A stretch of 64,000 bases of DNA from Mariprofundus sp. KV. Lineage in GTDB: Bacteria > Pseudomonadota > Zetaproteobacteria > Mariprofundales > Mariprofundaceae. The notes under the pieces are model-generated. The model made no database searches. It was not told the origin of the DNA and saw nothing but the letters and a program-made list of their open reading frames with translations. The position numbers and the translations under genes are program-made. This document shows, piece after piece, positions 42,823 to 52,311 of this stretch (position 1 is its first letter; each line of letters opens with the position of its first letter). The stretch lies in assembly GCF_013387475.1 (NCBI RefSeq), contig NZ_VWNB01000007.1:62001-126000 (forward strand), given 5' to 3'.

Positions 42823-43092
42823 ATGGGACCTGATTCAGTTATTCAGATAGGAAGTGAAGCCATTAAAATGGTGCTGCTGATCTCCATGCCGATGCTCGGT
42901 GTGGCACTGGTTGTCGGTATCGCCATCTCCCTGTTTCAGGCCGTTACACAGATTCAGGAGATGACCCTGACCTTTGTTCCCAAAATTATTGCCGTATTTG
43001 CAGCCATTATCTTTGCTGCCCCCTGGATGACGGAGAGGATGGTAAGCTTCACACAGAACCTGTTTGCCATGATTCCCAACCTCACCAACTGA
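42823..43092 (+). CDS. fliQ: Flagellar export gate protein FliQ
   Basis: 89 residues, two membrane helices forming a helical hairpin (IKMVLLISMPMLGVALVVG; FVPKIIAVFAAIIFAAPWM), with the family block LFQAVTQIQEMTLTFVPK. FliQ packs around the FliP/FliR core. A 76-base gap separates it from fliP. A sigma54-like match in that gap lies too close to the start codon to serve it and is discounted. Confidence 0.95.
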   Translation: MGPDSVIQIGSEAIKMVLLISMPMLGVALVVGIAISLFQAVTQIQEMTLTFVPKIIAVFAAIIFAAPWMTERMVSFTQNLFAMIPNLTN

Positions 43093-43105
43093 CCGGATTT
43101 AAGCG

Positions 43106-43888
43106 ATGAATCTCCCCTGGCCTGAAATCGAACAGATTACCGTCGGCCTGCTCATTCTCCTGCGTGTAGGCGCCCTGGTGATCTTTCTGCCGGTACTGGG
43201 TCACCAACTGGTGCCACAGCAGGTAAAAGTCGGCTTGATTGTTCTGTTGAGTATTATCATCTATCCGATTGTCTCAGGCAGCGTCACGCTGATCCCGCTT
43301 GATCCGATTGCCTTCGGTGCCATTGCCATTCAGGAGATTCTGATTGCCGGTGCCATTGCCCTGTTCGGTCAGCTGATCTTTGCATCAGCTCAGTTTGCCG
43401 GTCAGCTCATCAGCTTCCAGATGGGTATGACCGTGGCCAATGTGTTTGATCCGACCACGCACAGTCAGCAGTCGGTTATCGGCCAGCTGGCCATGACACT
43501 GGCCATGCTGTTATGGGTTACAGTTGGCGCCCACTACATCTTTATCAGTGCCCTGATTGAGTCCTTCAGACTCTTCCCCATTGATCAGCCCTGGTCATTT
43601 CCCGGCCTGCTTGCACTCACCGATGCTGCGGCAGCAATGTTTGTACTCTCCCTTAAAATTGCCGCTCCGATCATGTTGCTGCTCACCTTTGTCTATATCG
43701 CGCTGGGTCTGGTCTCGCGTGCCGTACCACAGATTCAGGTCTTTTTTGTCAGCTTCCCGCTTACTGTCGGTCTGGGGCTTCTCGCCTTCGGTATCGGCAT
43801 GCCCGCCTTCATCTACCTGATGCACAACGCCTATGAGTCACTTGCTATGCAGGTGCCCATGTTTTTACGCCATCTGAGCGGCATATAA
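43106..43888 (+). CDS. fliR: Flagellar export gate protein FliR
   Basis: 260 residues, about six membrane helices, with family features: RVGALVIFLPVLG near residue 20, the QFAGQLISFQMGMTVANVFDP block (about 95) and a C-terminal region ending in AYESLAMQVP. FliR completes the FliP5QR export channel. It lies 13 bases after fliQ and 9 bases before flhB. Confidence 0.95.
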   Translation: MNLPWPEIEQITVGLLILLRVGALVIFLPVLGHQLVPQQVKVGLIVLLSIIIYPIVSGSVTLIPLDPIAFGAIAIQEILIAGAIALFGQLIFASAQFAGQLISFQMGMTVANVFDPTTHSQQSVIGQLAMTLAMLLWVTVGAHYIFISALIESFRLFPIDQPWSFPGLLALTDAAAAMFVLSLKIAAPIMLLLTFVYIALGLVSRAVPQIQVFFVSFPLTVGLGLLAFGIGMPAFIYLMHNAYESLAMQVPMFLRHLSGI

Positions 43889-43897
43889 GGAGCCCTG

Positions 43898-44968
43898 ATG
43901 GCTGAAGAACAGGATAAGAGTCAACAGACCGAAGAGGCATCTCCGAAGAAAATCGAAGATGCCCGAAAAAAAGGTCAGGTACCCAACAGTAAGGAGCCAT
44001 CCACGGCCATCACTTTTCTCACCCTCAGTCTGATTGTCGTTACCGGACTCGGCAGTTTTCTCGGCAATGCCATGATGGAGCTGATGCAGTTCCATCTGTC
44101 GGGGCAATCACACCTGGATGCCACCGGCGAAGGGGTACAGGCGCTGCTGATTATGGCCGGTGCTGATATCGCCACCATTGTACTGCCTATTGCCATCCCC
44201 ATTGTCATGCTGGGTGTTCTGGTCACCTTCATGGTGGCAGGGCCTGTATTCACCTTTGAGACCCTGAAACCGAAAATGGAGAAGATAAGCCCGATGAAGG
44301 GCTTTAAGCGCCTCTTCTCCACCAAATCACTGGCTGAATTCATCAAATCGGTTCTCAAAATGGTCGTTATCGGCGTTGCCTGTGCCACCGTGGTTGAAGG
44401 TTTATATGATGAGATCCAGCGCTCCTCATTCAAGGATCCCGAAGCGATCGCGGCACTGGCGATCGATGGCGGCATCCAGATTGTGACGCTGGCCGCCATT
44501 ATTTTCTTCTTTATCGCACTTGCCGATGTGCTCTATCAGCGCTGGGAGCATATGAAATCGATGCGCATGTCCAAGAAGGAGATCCGTGATGAGCATAAGG
44601 AGCAGGAGGGTGATCCGCAGCTGAAATCGAAGATCCGTCAGATACAGATGCAGCAGGCCCATAACCGTATGATGTCGGATGTGCCCAATGCTGACGTGGT
44701 TATTACCAACCCTACCCGTCTGGCCATTGCCCTCTCCTATAAACCAGGAACACCCGGAGCACCGAAGGTTCTGGCCATGGGCAAAGGCCATATCGCGGCA
44801 AAAATCAGAGAGATCGCACAGGAAAATCACATTCCGATGCGCGAAAACAAGCCTTTGGCAAGATCCTTGTTTAAGCAGGTAAGGGTTGGCGATGAAATTC
44901 CAGAGGAGATGTTTGAAGCCGTCGCCATTCTGCTTGCGGAGATCTTCCGTCTGAAGCAGAGATATTGA
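43898..44968 (+). CDS. flhB: Flagellar export switch protein FlhB
   Basis: 356 residues. The N-terminus QTEEASPKKIEDARKKGQVPNSKE is typical. Four membrane helices follow, then the cytoplasmic domain with the autocleavage motif NPTH, seen here as VVITNPTRLAIALSY: the residue after NPT is Arg rather than His. FlhB switches export from rod/hook to filament substrates after self-cleavage between N and P, which are both present. Confidence 0.95.
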   Translation: MAEEQDKSQQTEEASPKKIEDARKKGQVPNSKEPSTAITFLTLSLIVVTGLGSFLGNAMMELMQFHLSGQSHLDATGEGVQALLIMAGADIATIVLPIAIPIVMLGVLVTFMVAGPVFTFETLKPKMEKISPMKGFKRLFSTKSLAEFIKSVLKMVVIGVACATVVEGLYDEIQRSSFKDPEAIAALAIDGGIQIVTLAAIIFFFIALADVLYQRWEHMKSMRMSKKEIRDEHKEQEGDPQLKSKIRQIQMQQAHNRMMSDVPNADVVITNPTRLAIALSYKPGTPGAPKVLAMGKGHIAAKIREIAQENHIPMRENKPLARSLFKQVRVGDEIPEEMFEAVAILLAEIFRLKQRY

Positions 44969-45002
44969 GACGTTTGAGCGCAATAGAGGAGAAACTGAGC
45001 AG

Positions 45003-47087
45003 ATGCAAAAAACTGCAGCATTAACATTACAGAAGATCGGCAGACAGCCGGACCTGCTGCTGGCCATCGGTGTGCTCGGCATTCTGCTGGTAATGATGGT
45101 GCCGATGCCACTCTGGCTGATGGATGTGCTGCTGGCCGCCAACATCACCATCGGCATCCTGATTCTGCTCACCTCCATCTATGTGTTGAAGCCACTGGAG
45201 TTCTCGGTCTTCCCGTCCCTGCTGCTCTTAACCACCCTCTTCAGGCTGTCGCTGAACGTTGCCACAACACGTCTCATCCTGCTGCACGGGCAGGAGGGCC
45301 CTGCCGCTGCAGGCCATGTTATTGAAGGCTTTGGCCACTTTGTCGTCGGTGGTAATACCGTTGTCGGCCTGATCATTTTCATCATTCTGGTACTGATCAA
45401 CTTTGTCGTTATCTCCAAAGGCTCCACACGTATTGCCGAGGTGGCTGCCCGCTTCACCCTCGATGCGATGCCCGGCAAACAGATGGCCATTGATGCAGAC
45501 ATGAATGCAGGTCTGATCAACGAGGCGGAAGCGCGCAAGCGGCGTGAAAATGTTGCTCGTGAGGCAGAGTTCTACGGTGCTATGGATGGTGCATCCAAGT
45601 TTGTACGCGGTGATGCTGTGGCCGGTCTGATCATCACCATGATCAACCTGATTGGCGGCCTGATTATCGGTGTGATGCAGCATGGCATGCCGATCTCCGA
45701 TGCGATGTCAGTATTCAGCCTTTTGACGGTAGGTGACGGTCTGGTGTCACAAATCCCCGCTCTGGTGATCTCCACCGCGGCAGGTATCATCATTACCCGT
45801 GCCAGTAGCAACAAGGCACTGCCATTCGAACTTAAAACACAGTTCACCAACCATCCCAAGGTACATTTTGTCGCCAGTGGTGCCCTGCTGATGATGAGTC
45901 TGGTGCCCGGTCTGCCATTTCTGCCATTTCTCGTGCTTGCACTCGGACTCGGTGCCAGTGGCTGGTATCTGCATCTGGGAGAGCAGCAGCGCGAACTGAT
46001 GCCTGTGGCTGAAGAGGTCACAGAGGTTGCCGAACCGACACCTGAACAGGTACTCGATGAACTGCTGGTTGAAGACCCGATCCGCCTTGAGATCGGTTAT
46101 GGCCTGATCGACATGGTTGAGAACAGCCGCGAAGGTAATCTTCTTGATCGCATGAAAAAGGTGCGCCGTCAGATCACTCAGGAGATCGGTTTTGTACTGC
46201 CTCCTGTGCATATCAAGGATAACCTGCAGCTGGGTGTCTCCGATTATCAGATTCTCATTCGCGGTGCTGTGGTGGGCAAAGGTGAGGTTCGGCCCCGCAA
46301 CCTGCTGGCTCTGGAGAGTCAGATTACCGGCCCCGCTGTTGAGGGTATTGCAACACAGGAGCCGGCCTTCGGTCTGCCTGCGGTGTGGATTTCAGAAGAT
46401 AAGCGGCAACAGGCTGAACTCTCGGGTTACACCGTGGTTGAGCCATCAACCGTTATTATCACCCACCTGACTGAACTGCTGCGCTCCCAGGCCTCTGAGA
46501 TGCTCGATCGCACGCAGGTGCATGAGCTGCTTGATAAATTTTCACAGCGGCATCCGAAAGTGGTTGAAGAGATCGTACCGGCACAGGTGTCGGTTGGTCT
46601 GCTGCAGAATGTACTGCAACAGCTGCTGGCAGAGTGGGTACCGATTCGCGATCTGATGATTATCCTCGAATCACTCTCCGACAGCTCCGGCGGCAACAAC
46701 TCGCTGGATGATATGATAGAGAAGGTTCGTGTTCGCCTTGGCCGCACCATTACACAGCGTTACCTCAATGCTCAGGGCGAGCTCAACGTATTCATGCTTG
46801 ATGGCGAGCTGGAGCAGCGCATGACAGAGCGCGTCATGCAGCAACCGGGCTGGTCACTGCCGCTGGATATGGCGGAGTGGCAACGCTTTATCTCTCGCCT
46901 GAATGAGATCACCATGCAGTATGATGTGGATATTCCGGTGCTGCTGACCACGCCGCAGATCCGCTCCCATCTCTCACAATCACTGCGCAAAGTGATGACC
47001 CGGATTGTTGTACTCTCAATTACCGAAATCCCGCCACAGACCAATGTCCAGTCGCTGGCAAAAGTGAGCCTCTACGATGCGCATTAA
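45003..47087 (+). CDS. flhA: Flagellar export gate protein FlhA
   Basis: 694 residues. An N-terminal part of about eight membrane helices contains the FHIPEP-type blocks (LLTTLFRLSLNVATTRLIL, and a cytoplasmic loop MPGKQMAIDADMNAGLI...AREAEFYGAMDGASKFVRGDA). The C-terminal cytoplasmic domain (about 340-694) forms the nonameric ring that receives chaperone-substrate complexes. The 3' end overlaps flhF by 11 bases. Confidence 0.96.
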   Translation: MQKTAALTLQKIGRQPDLLLAIGVLGILLVMMVPMPLWLMDVLLAANITIGILILLTSIYVLKPLEFSVFPSLLLLTTLFRLSLNVATTRLILLHGQEGPAAAGHVIEGFGHFVVGGNTVVGLIIFIILVLINFVVISKGSTRIAEVAARFTLDAMPGKQMAIDADMNAGLINEAEARKRRENVAREAEFYGAMDGASKFVRGDAVAGLIITMINLIGGLIIGVMQHGMPISDAMSVFSLLTVGDGLVSQIPALVISTAAGIIITRASSNKALPFELKTQFTNHPKVHFVASGALLMMSLVPGLPFLPFLVLALGLGASGWYLHLGEQQRELMPVAEEVTEVAEPTPEQVLDELLVEDPIRLEIGYGLIDMVENSREGNLLDRMKKVRRQITQEIGFVLPPVHIKDNLQLGVSDYQILIRGAVVGKGEVRPRNLLALESQITGPAVEGIATQEPAFGLPAVWISEDKRQQAELSGYTVVEPSTVIITHLTELLRSQASEMLDRTQVHELLDKFSQRHPKVVEEIVPAQVSVGLLQNVLQQLLAEWVPIRDLMIILESLSDSSGGNNSLDDMIEKVRVRLGRTITQRYLNAQGELNVFMLDGELEQRMTERVMQQPGWSLPLDMAEWQRFISRLNEITMQYDVDIPVLLTTPQIRSHLSQSLRKVMTRIVVLSITEIPPQTNVQSLAKVSLYDAH

Positions 47088-48132
47088 GGTCTTCTCCGCC
47101 CCTCACCTGCATGAGGCACTGGCCAAGGTACGCCAGAATATGGGTCCTGAGGCCCTGATCCTTGACCGTCAGCAAACCACCGATGCCGCAGGTGGCAGCC
47201 TCTGGCATGTACATGCCGCGCTCGACAATGTGGCACCACCGAAAAAAGAGAAGGTGGAGCTTAAAAAGCCGGCAACTGAAACTGCTCCACAACCAAACCA
47301 TGCAGATGAGACCCTCAAACGCCTTGAACGCATTGTTGAAGGCTTGGGCAACAAGGAGTCGGCAAGCCTGCGCACATCCCTGCCTTCTGCCAAAGATCAG
47401 GAGGCATTTGATCAGCTGATCCGCCTCGGCATATCAGCCTCTCACGCCTTTGATATGGCCAACGACTTTTCGCATCACAAAGCGATCAGCTTTAAAGCGC
47501 TGCGCTGGAGCAGACGTATCAATCCGGAGGAGCAGAACAGCTCTATCCTCTTCACCGGCCCTACCGGCAGCGGTAAAACCACGCTGATTGCCAAGCTGGC
47601 CGCCCACTACAGTCTTAAAGGCATCCGCGTCGCACTGGTTAGCACCGATACCGAACGCATGGGCGGCCTGGAGATGCTAAAGAGCTACGCCAACACCCTC
47701 GGCATCCCCTTTTTCGCAGTCAGAAAGAGAGAAGATGCTGAAAAGGTGCTGCAAAAAACACAATCGGCACAACTCCTGCTAATAGACACTGAAGGCTGGA
47801 GCCCACGCCGCGATGTCTGCCTGAAAAGACAATCGCCACTGTGGAGCGAATTGAACTGTACACGTCGTATTATGGTTATTCCGGCCAATATGGATGAGGA
47901 GGATGGCATGCAGCAACTGACCCATCATGGGAGCACAGCCCTGACGGATATCGCCTTCACCAAACTCGATGAGACCCGTACGCCCGGTAAAGTGGTAAAC
48001 TGGTCCATCGCCGGTGATCTGCCGATGAGTTACTGCAGCTTTGGTCCAGAGGTGCCTGAACAGATGGGCTGGCTTACAGCGCATGCACTAACCACCCTGC
48101 TCAGCAAAAATGAGAGGGGCATGGCAGCATGA
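47077..48132 (+). CDS. flhF: SRP-type GTPase FlhF with altered G3 motif
   Basis: 351 residues: N-terminal FlhF region, helical N domain (about 75-150) and SRP-like GTPase domain with P-loop FTGPTGSGKTTL (161-168), DTERMGGLEMLKSYA (about 191) and G4 FTKLDETRTPG. FlhF places polar flagella. The G3 motif, normally DTAGR, reads IDTEGWSPRRD (237-241), replacing the conserved Ala and Arg, which could change GTP hydrolysis. It is flanked by flhA and flhG with overlaps on both sides; this order is shared with polarly flagellated bacteria. Confidence 0.92.
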   Translation: MRIKVFSAPHLHEALAKVRQNMGPEALILDRQQTTDAAGGSLWHVHAALDNVAPPKKEKVELKKPATETAPQPNHADETLKRLERIVEGLGNKESASLRTSLPSAKDQEAFDQLIRLGISASHAFDMANDFSHHKAISFKALRWSRRINPEEQNSSILFTGPTGSGKTTLIAKLAAHYSLKGIRVALVSTDTERMGGLEMLKSYANTLGIPFFAVRKREDAEKVLQKTQSAQLLLIDTEGWSPRRDVCLKRQSPLWSELNCTRRIMVIPANMDEEDGMQQLTHHGSTALTDIAFTKLDETRTPGKVVNWSIAGDLPMSYCSFGPEVPEQMGWLTAHALTTLLSKNERGMAA

Positions 48133-48995
48133 ACGCTTCTGCACTAAAAAGCGCAAGCCCACGCGTCATCTCGGTCAGTAGTGGCAAAGGTGGCGTTGGC
48201 AAAACATTTATGACGGTGCATCTGGCTGCACAGGCGGCCCGCAATGGTTTGAAGGTACTGGTCATCGATGCCGATCTGGGATTGGCCAACGTTGATGTGA
48301 TGCTTGGCATTCACACCACCGGCACGGTACGCGACCTGCTTACTGAGGGCGCTGTTCTTGACGATCTTATTGTCCACTGTCCTCAGGGTTTTGACGTTCT
48401 GCCAGGTGGCAGCGGCATCTATGAACTGACCAGCCTCAATACCGGTGAACAGCAGCTGATTCTCGATACGCTGCGTGATGCAGGCCATCTCTATGATCTG
48501 ATTCTGATCGATACAGCCGCTGGCATCGGCGACAATGTACTCTACTTTGCTTCCGCCTCTGAGACCGCGCTTGTGGTACTCACCCCTGATCCGACCTCAC
48601 TGACGGATGCCTATGCACTGATCAAGGTGCTCTCGCAGCAGCGCGATGTACACCGCTTTATGGTACTGGTGAATCAGACCGATGAGATCGAAGGCCACAT
48701 CACCTTTAAACGCCTGCTCTCAGTGACTGACCGTTACCTCGACGTCTATCTCGATTTTGTCGGTTATGTGCCGCAGCACCCGTCGGTACGCAAAGCGATC
48801 CAGCAGCAGCGACTGCTCACCGACATGGACAGTGCTGTCGGCCCGCATCTGAACAGACTGTTCGACAAACTACTGGATCGTCCGCGTGACACCTCTCGCT
48901 CCAGCGGCCTGCAATTTTTCTGGGAGCACTCTCTGGCCTCTACGCTGGACGATAACCCCGGCGATACCATGCAGGCCCAGGGAGCCTCACAATGA
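48129..48995 (+). CDS. flhG: MinD-like flagellar number regulator FlhG (FleN)
   Basis: 288-residue ParA/MinD ATPase with a deviant Walker A KGGVGKTFMT (about residue 18), switch I VIDADLGLANVDVMLG (about 48) and switch II LIDTAAGIGDNV (about 125). FlhG/FleN limits flagellar number by acting on FlhF and on the flagellar master regulator. It overlaps flhF by 4 bases and the next small gene by 4 bases. Together with FlhF it suggests one or few polar flagella. Confidence 0.93.
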   Translation: MNASALKSASPRVISVSSGKGGVGKTFMTVHLAAQAARNGLKVLVIDADLGLANVDVMLGIHTTGTVRDLLTEGAVLDDLIVHCPQGFDVLPGGSGIYELTSLNTGEQQLILDTLRDAGHLYDLILIDTAAGIGDNVLYFASASETALVVLTPDPTSLTDAYALIKVLSQQRDVHRFMVLVNQTDEIEGHITFKRLLSVTDRYLDVYLDFVGYVPQHPSVRKAIQQQRLLTDMDSAVGPHLNRLFDKLLDRPRDTSRSSGLQFFWEHSLASTLDDNPGDTMQAQGASQ

Positions 48996-49210
48996 CACCA
49001 ACGCACGCCGCCACTTCGGGCGCACTGATCGGGCTGATGCTCGGCATCGCCATCTGCCTGATTCAGGCGATCCCCATTACCGATGCACTGTTACGCATCG
49101 CCATTCTTACTTTTGTCGGCGCCTGGATGGGGCTGCTACTGGCCTGGCTGAATCAGCTGCTGCCAAACAAACAAGACGATAACAAGGGACATCGAGATAC
49201 AGGAATATGA
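48992..49210 (+). CDS. Small two-TM membrane protein between flhG and fliA
   Basis: 72 residues with two hydrophobic helices (GALIGLMLGIAICLIQAI and LLRIAILTFVGAWMGLLLA) and a charged tail (NKQDDNKGHRDTG). Both ends overlap their neighbours by 4 bases (ATGA type), so it is part of the flhF-flhG-fliA translational chain and not a chance ORF. I do not recognise the family. Confidence 0.8.
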   Translation: MTPTHAATSGALIGLMLGIAICLIQAIPITDALLRIAILTFVGAWMGLLLAWLNQLLPNKQDDNKGHRDTGI

Positions 49211-49944
49211 CCGCCAATCCACAATATGCGCACGTTTCTGCTCCAACTCCGGATGAGCTGCTGGAGGAGTATCTGCCTCTGGTGCGTTACCACGCCGATC
49301 AGCTGATGCGCCGTACACCCGACTCCATTGAGCTGGATGATCTGATCAATGCCGGTGTTCTCGGGCTGCTTGACGGAGCCCAGCGCTTTGATCATAACCG
49401 GGAAGTGCAGTTCAAAACATTTGTCTCCTACCGTGTGCGCGGTGCGATGATTGATTATCTGCGGGCTTTTGACTGGATGCCGCGTGGTCTGCGCGATCAT
49501 GCCAAGGAGATGCAGGTCGCGTTTCATGAACTTGAGCAGCAGTATGGCAGGCCTGCAGATGAGATTGAAATTGCCAAACATCTCGGCATTACACTCGATG
49601 AGTATCGCCTGCGTCTGAATCAGGTGCGCAGCATGTCTGTGGTTCACTTTGATGATCTGCCCATCACCGGTAATCAGGATGAAGATCTGAGTATTCTTGA
49701 AACCCTTGAAGGCGACCCCATGCTGATGCCTGAGTCGCAAAACAGCATGTTGCAGTTTGTCAGCATGCTGGCTGAGGCGATCTCGGCACTGCCGCCACGT
49801 GAAAACATTCTGATCACCCTCTACTACTACGAAGAGCTCACCATGAAAGAGGTTGCGCTGATTCTGGGACTGACCGAGTCACGTGTCTCACAGCTTCACT
49901 CACAAATGGTGCTGCGCCTGCGTAGCCTGATGAATCTCGAGTAG
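49207..49944 (+). CDS. fliA: Flagellar sigma factor FliA (sigma28)
   Basis: 245 residues with sigma regions 2 (LVRYHADQLMRRTPDSIELDDLINAGVLGLLDG ... VSYRVRGAMIDYLRAFDWMPR), 3 and 4 (LITLYYYEELTMKEVALILGLTESRVSQLHSQ). It directs late flagellar promoters of the TAAAGTTT-N11-GCCGATAA type and is held by FlgM, encoded at 57044. It overlaps the preceding small gene. Confidence 0.95.
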   Translation: MTANPQYAHVSAPTPDELLEEYLPLVRYHADQLMRRTPDSIELDDLINAGVLGLLDGAQRFDHNREVQFKTFVSYRVRGAMIDYLRAFDWMPRGLRDHAKEMQVAFHELEQQYGRPADEIEIAKHLGITLDEYRLRLNQVRSMSVVHFDDLPITGNQDEDLSILETLEGDPMLMPESQNSMLQFVSMLAEAISALPPRENILITLYYYEELTMKEVALILGLTESRVSQLHSQMVLRLRSLMNLE

Positions 49945-49956
49945 GTCTGTAATTTC

Positions 49957-50433
49957 ATGGAAACAACACTATCCGACATCATGAGCAACAATGGCCAGAT
50001 GATCAGCCTGCTTATCGATATTGCCGTCATAGCCGGGCTGTTTGCGCTCTGGCTGGTCTGGTACAGAAACGGCAACCGCCAGAAAAAGCTTGAGCAGTTG
50101 CTGGCTGAGACCGCCCGTCAGCTTGATGAGGCCACGCAGCATCTGAATCAGGCCACACTGATGATTGAACAGCTCAAGCGGCAGGAGGAGAAACCGCGCA
50201 GCGCAGAGCCTGAAGCTTACCGGGAGCCCGTCCAGAAACCGGTTCGCAACAGCCCGGCCAGAGCGCAGGAGCCGCCAGCCAAACTGCCACCGGAGAACAG
50301 TACCCAGGCAACCATGGTGCTGCGCATGCACCGCGAAGGCGAAGAGCCCGAAGCCATTGCTGACCGGCTCGATATCCCGCTGGCACAGGTCAAACTCCTA
50401 CTAAAGCTCTATGCCTCAAAATCAGCTGCATAG
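49957..50433 (+). CDS. Membrane-anchored coiled-coil protein with C-terminal HTH-like domain (DUF2802/DUF6115-like)
   Basis: 158 residues. One N-terminal membrane helix (about 16-37), a coiled coil (about 42-80, KKLEQLLAETARQLDEATQHLNQA), a Pro/Glu-rich linker and a short C-terminal helical domain (MVLRMHREGEEPEAIADRLDIPLAQVKLLLKLY). That last part looks like the HTH-like end of DUF2802/DUF6115 proteins, which are often encoded next to flagellar operons. It follows fliA by 12 bases. The function is unknown. Confidence 0.75.
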   Translation: METTLSDIMSNNGQMISLLIDIAVIAGLFALWLVWYRNGNRQKKLEQLLAETARQLDEATQHLNQATLMIEQLKRQEEKPRSAEPEAYREPVQKPVRNSPARAQEPPAKLPPENSTQATMVLRMHREGEEPEAIADRLDIPLAQVKLLLKLYASKSAA

Positions 50434-50469
50434 TAGTGCCATGAAAGCAGGCTTTTACATCAGCAACCA

Positions 50470-52119
50470 TTGCCGGAACGGATATCTTCTTTGAACGCCC
50501 CTACCGACGCAACGGCGGTTCTGCTTACTGACAGCAACTCCCGGATCACCCGTATCAATCCTGCATTTACTGCATTAACCGGATATGCGGCTGAAGATGT
50601 AATCGGGCAGCGTTCAGCAACAGTCTACCTTCCTGCAGAGAACGAACCTGCCCATAGCTGCGTGGAACTTGAGACACTTAAGGAAAAAGGCATATGGAGT
50701 GGCAACATCACCCTGAAACATGCCAGTGGCAAGATCATCAACGGGCTGCAGACCACCGTCTCCATCGACAATGAGGCCGGAGAGATCTCCCACTTTATCC
50801 ATATCATTCAACCCCCGGAGTCTATGCCAGGGGAGCATCATCAAAAGAGCCAGCTGCCCAATCGTCAGCTGTTTAAAGAGGTGTTATCACAGGAGCTGAA
50901 AAACGCCCGCCGTAAACAGACCCAGCTTGGCGTGCTGTTGATAGATGTCGATCACTTTAAGGTAATCAATAATTTCCTCGGCTTTGAAAAAGGTGATGAA
51001 CTGCTGCAGATGATTTCCGAGCGCCTGAATAAGCAGCTGCGCGGCAATGATCTGCTGGCCAGCCTTGGCAGCAACCAGTTTGCCGTGCTGCTGCCCGAGC
51101 TCGCCCACCCTGAAGATGCAAGCATCGTTACCCGCAAGCTGATGAAAACACTCGAACGTGCATTTCAGATTGGCGGACAGGATGTTGTAGTCACCTTAAG
51201 TACCGGTATCGTCATCTTCCCCGGTGACGGCGACAATAGCGAATCACTTCTGCAACACGCCGAGAAATCGATGTACGACGTTAAAGCCGCAGGCCGTAAC
51301 GGCTATCAATTCTTCGAAGCATCCATTCATAACTCTGCACTCAATCGTCTGAGCATGGAAAGTGAGATGCGCAAGGCGATCGAACGCGAAGAGTTTGTGC
51401 TCTTTTACCAGCCACAGATCGATATTGAGAGTGGTTTGGTTGTCGGCATGGAGTCACTGATCCGCTGGATACATCCTGAAAAAGGCATGGTTCCCCCCTT
51501 CCACTTTATCCCGATTGCCGAAGAGACCGGCCTGATCGGCCCGATTGGTGAGTGGGTTATTTATGAGGCGTGCCGCCAGACCAAAGCCTGGCAGGAGGCC
51601 GGTGTGGGTGGCCTGAAAGTCGCCGTCAATCTCTCAGGTCGCCAGTTCACCGACAAACAGCTGCTTGAGAAGATCGCCACAACGCTTAAACAGACCGGAC
51701 TGGCGCCGGATTACCTTGAGCTGGAGATCACCGAAAGCACCATCATGAATGATATCGAGAGCACCATTAAGGTGCTGGAGGAACTCTCAGAGATGGGCAT
51801 GGCACTGGCCATTGATGACTTCGGTACCGGTTACTCCTCACTGAGTTATCTCAAACGCTTCCCCATCAATAAACTGAAGATCGATAAATCGTTTATCGAT
51901 GATGTGATCACCAGTGATGACGATGCCACCATTGTTGCGGCCATTATCGGCCTCTCACACAACCTCAAACTCAATGTCATCTGCGAAGGCGTTGAAGACA
52001 TTGATCAGCTTCACTGGCTGAAAGAGAACAAGTGTAATGAGATCCAGGGATACTTCTTCAGTAAGCCGCTTCCAGCCGATGAGTTCGAAGCCTTCGTCCG
52101 CGAAAGAAACGGCCTCTAA
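50470..52119 (+). CDS. PAS-GGDEF-EAL protein, likely c-di-GMP phosphodiesterase
   Basis: 549 residues. PAS (about 10-110, TDSNSRITRINPAFTALTGYAAEDVIG); a GGDEF domain (about 130-285) whose signature reads LGSNQF, so it is not expected to be a cyclase; and an EAL domain (about 300-549). The EAL domain keeps the catalytic set: GMESLIRW, NLSGRQF, ELEITES, IDDFGTGYSSL, KIDKSF, CEGVED and EIQGYFFSKP. It should hydrolyse c-di-GMP, favouring motility. No ATG fits; the start is a TTG at 50470, or at 50491. It is the last gene before the 361-bp regulatory gap. Confidence 0.88.
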   Translation: MPERISSLNAPTDATAVLLTDSNSRITRINPAFTALTGYAAEDVIGQRSATVYLPAENEPAHSCVELETLKEKGIWSGNITLKHASGKIINGLQTTVSIDNEAGEISHFIHIIQPPESMPGEHHQKSQLPNRQLFKEVLSQELKNARRKQTQLGVLLIDVDHFKVINNFLGFEKGDELLQMISERLNKQLRGNDLLASLGSNQFAVLLPELAHPEDASIVTRKLMKTLERAFQIGGQDVVVTLSTGIVIFPGDGDNSESLLQHAEKSMYDVKAAGRNGYQFFEASIHNSALNRLSMESEMRKAIEREEFVLFYQPQIDIESGLVVGMESLIRWIHPEKGMVPPFHFIPIAEETGLIGPIGEWVIYEACRQTKAWQEAGVGGLKVAVNLSGRQFTDKQLLEKIATTLKQTGLAPDYLELEITESTIMNDIESTIKVLEELSEMGMALAIDDFGTGYSSLSYLKRFPINKLKIDKSFIDDVITSDDDATIVAAIIGLSHNLKLNVICEGVEDIDQLHWLKENKCNEIQGYFFSKPLPADEFEAFVRERNGL

Positions 52120-52311
52120 ACCCCAGCGCCTTTAACATCTGCTTCCGTTTACTCACGGCTGAGGGAAATAAACAGCTCCTCCAGGCATCTTGCCGGAAAC
52201 ACCTTTGATTAATATTTGATTCTTATTTTGTTTAAAGTCAAATAACAAAAGGTCGCGTTGAGCCTCCCCCGAATGGGGGACAATTCAGCACTAATCAACA
52301 TCCCACAAACA

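Noticed and set aside
50441-50494. ATG just upstream of the EAL gene
   Set aside because: Out of frame with the EAL protein; its own frame stops after 17 codons.
52265-52280. GC hairpin TCCCCC-GAAT-GGGGGA after the EAL gene
   Set aside because: No T-run on either strand, so not called a terminator.
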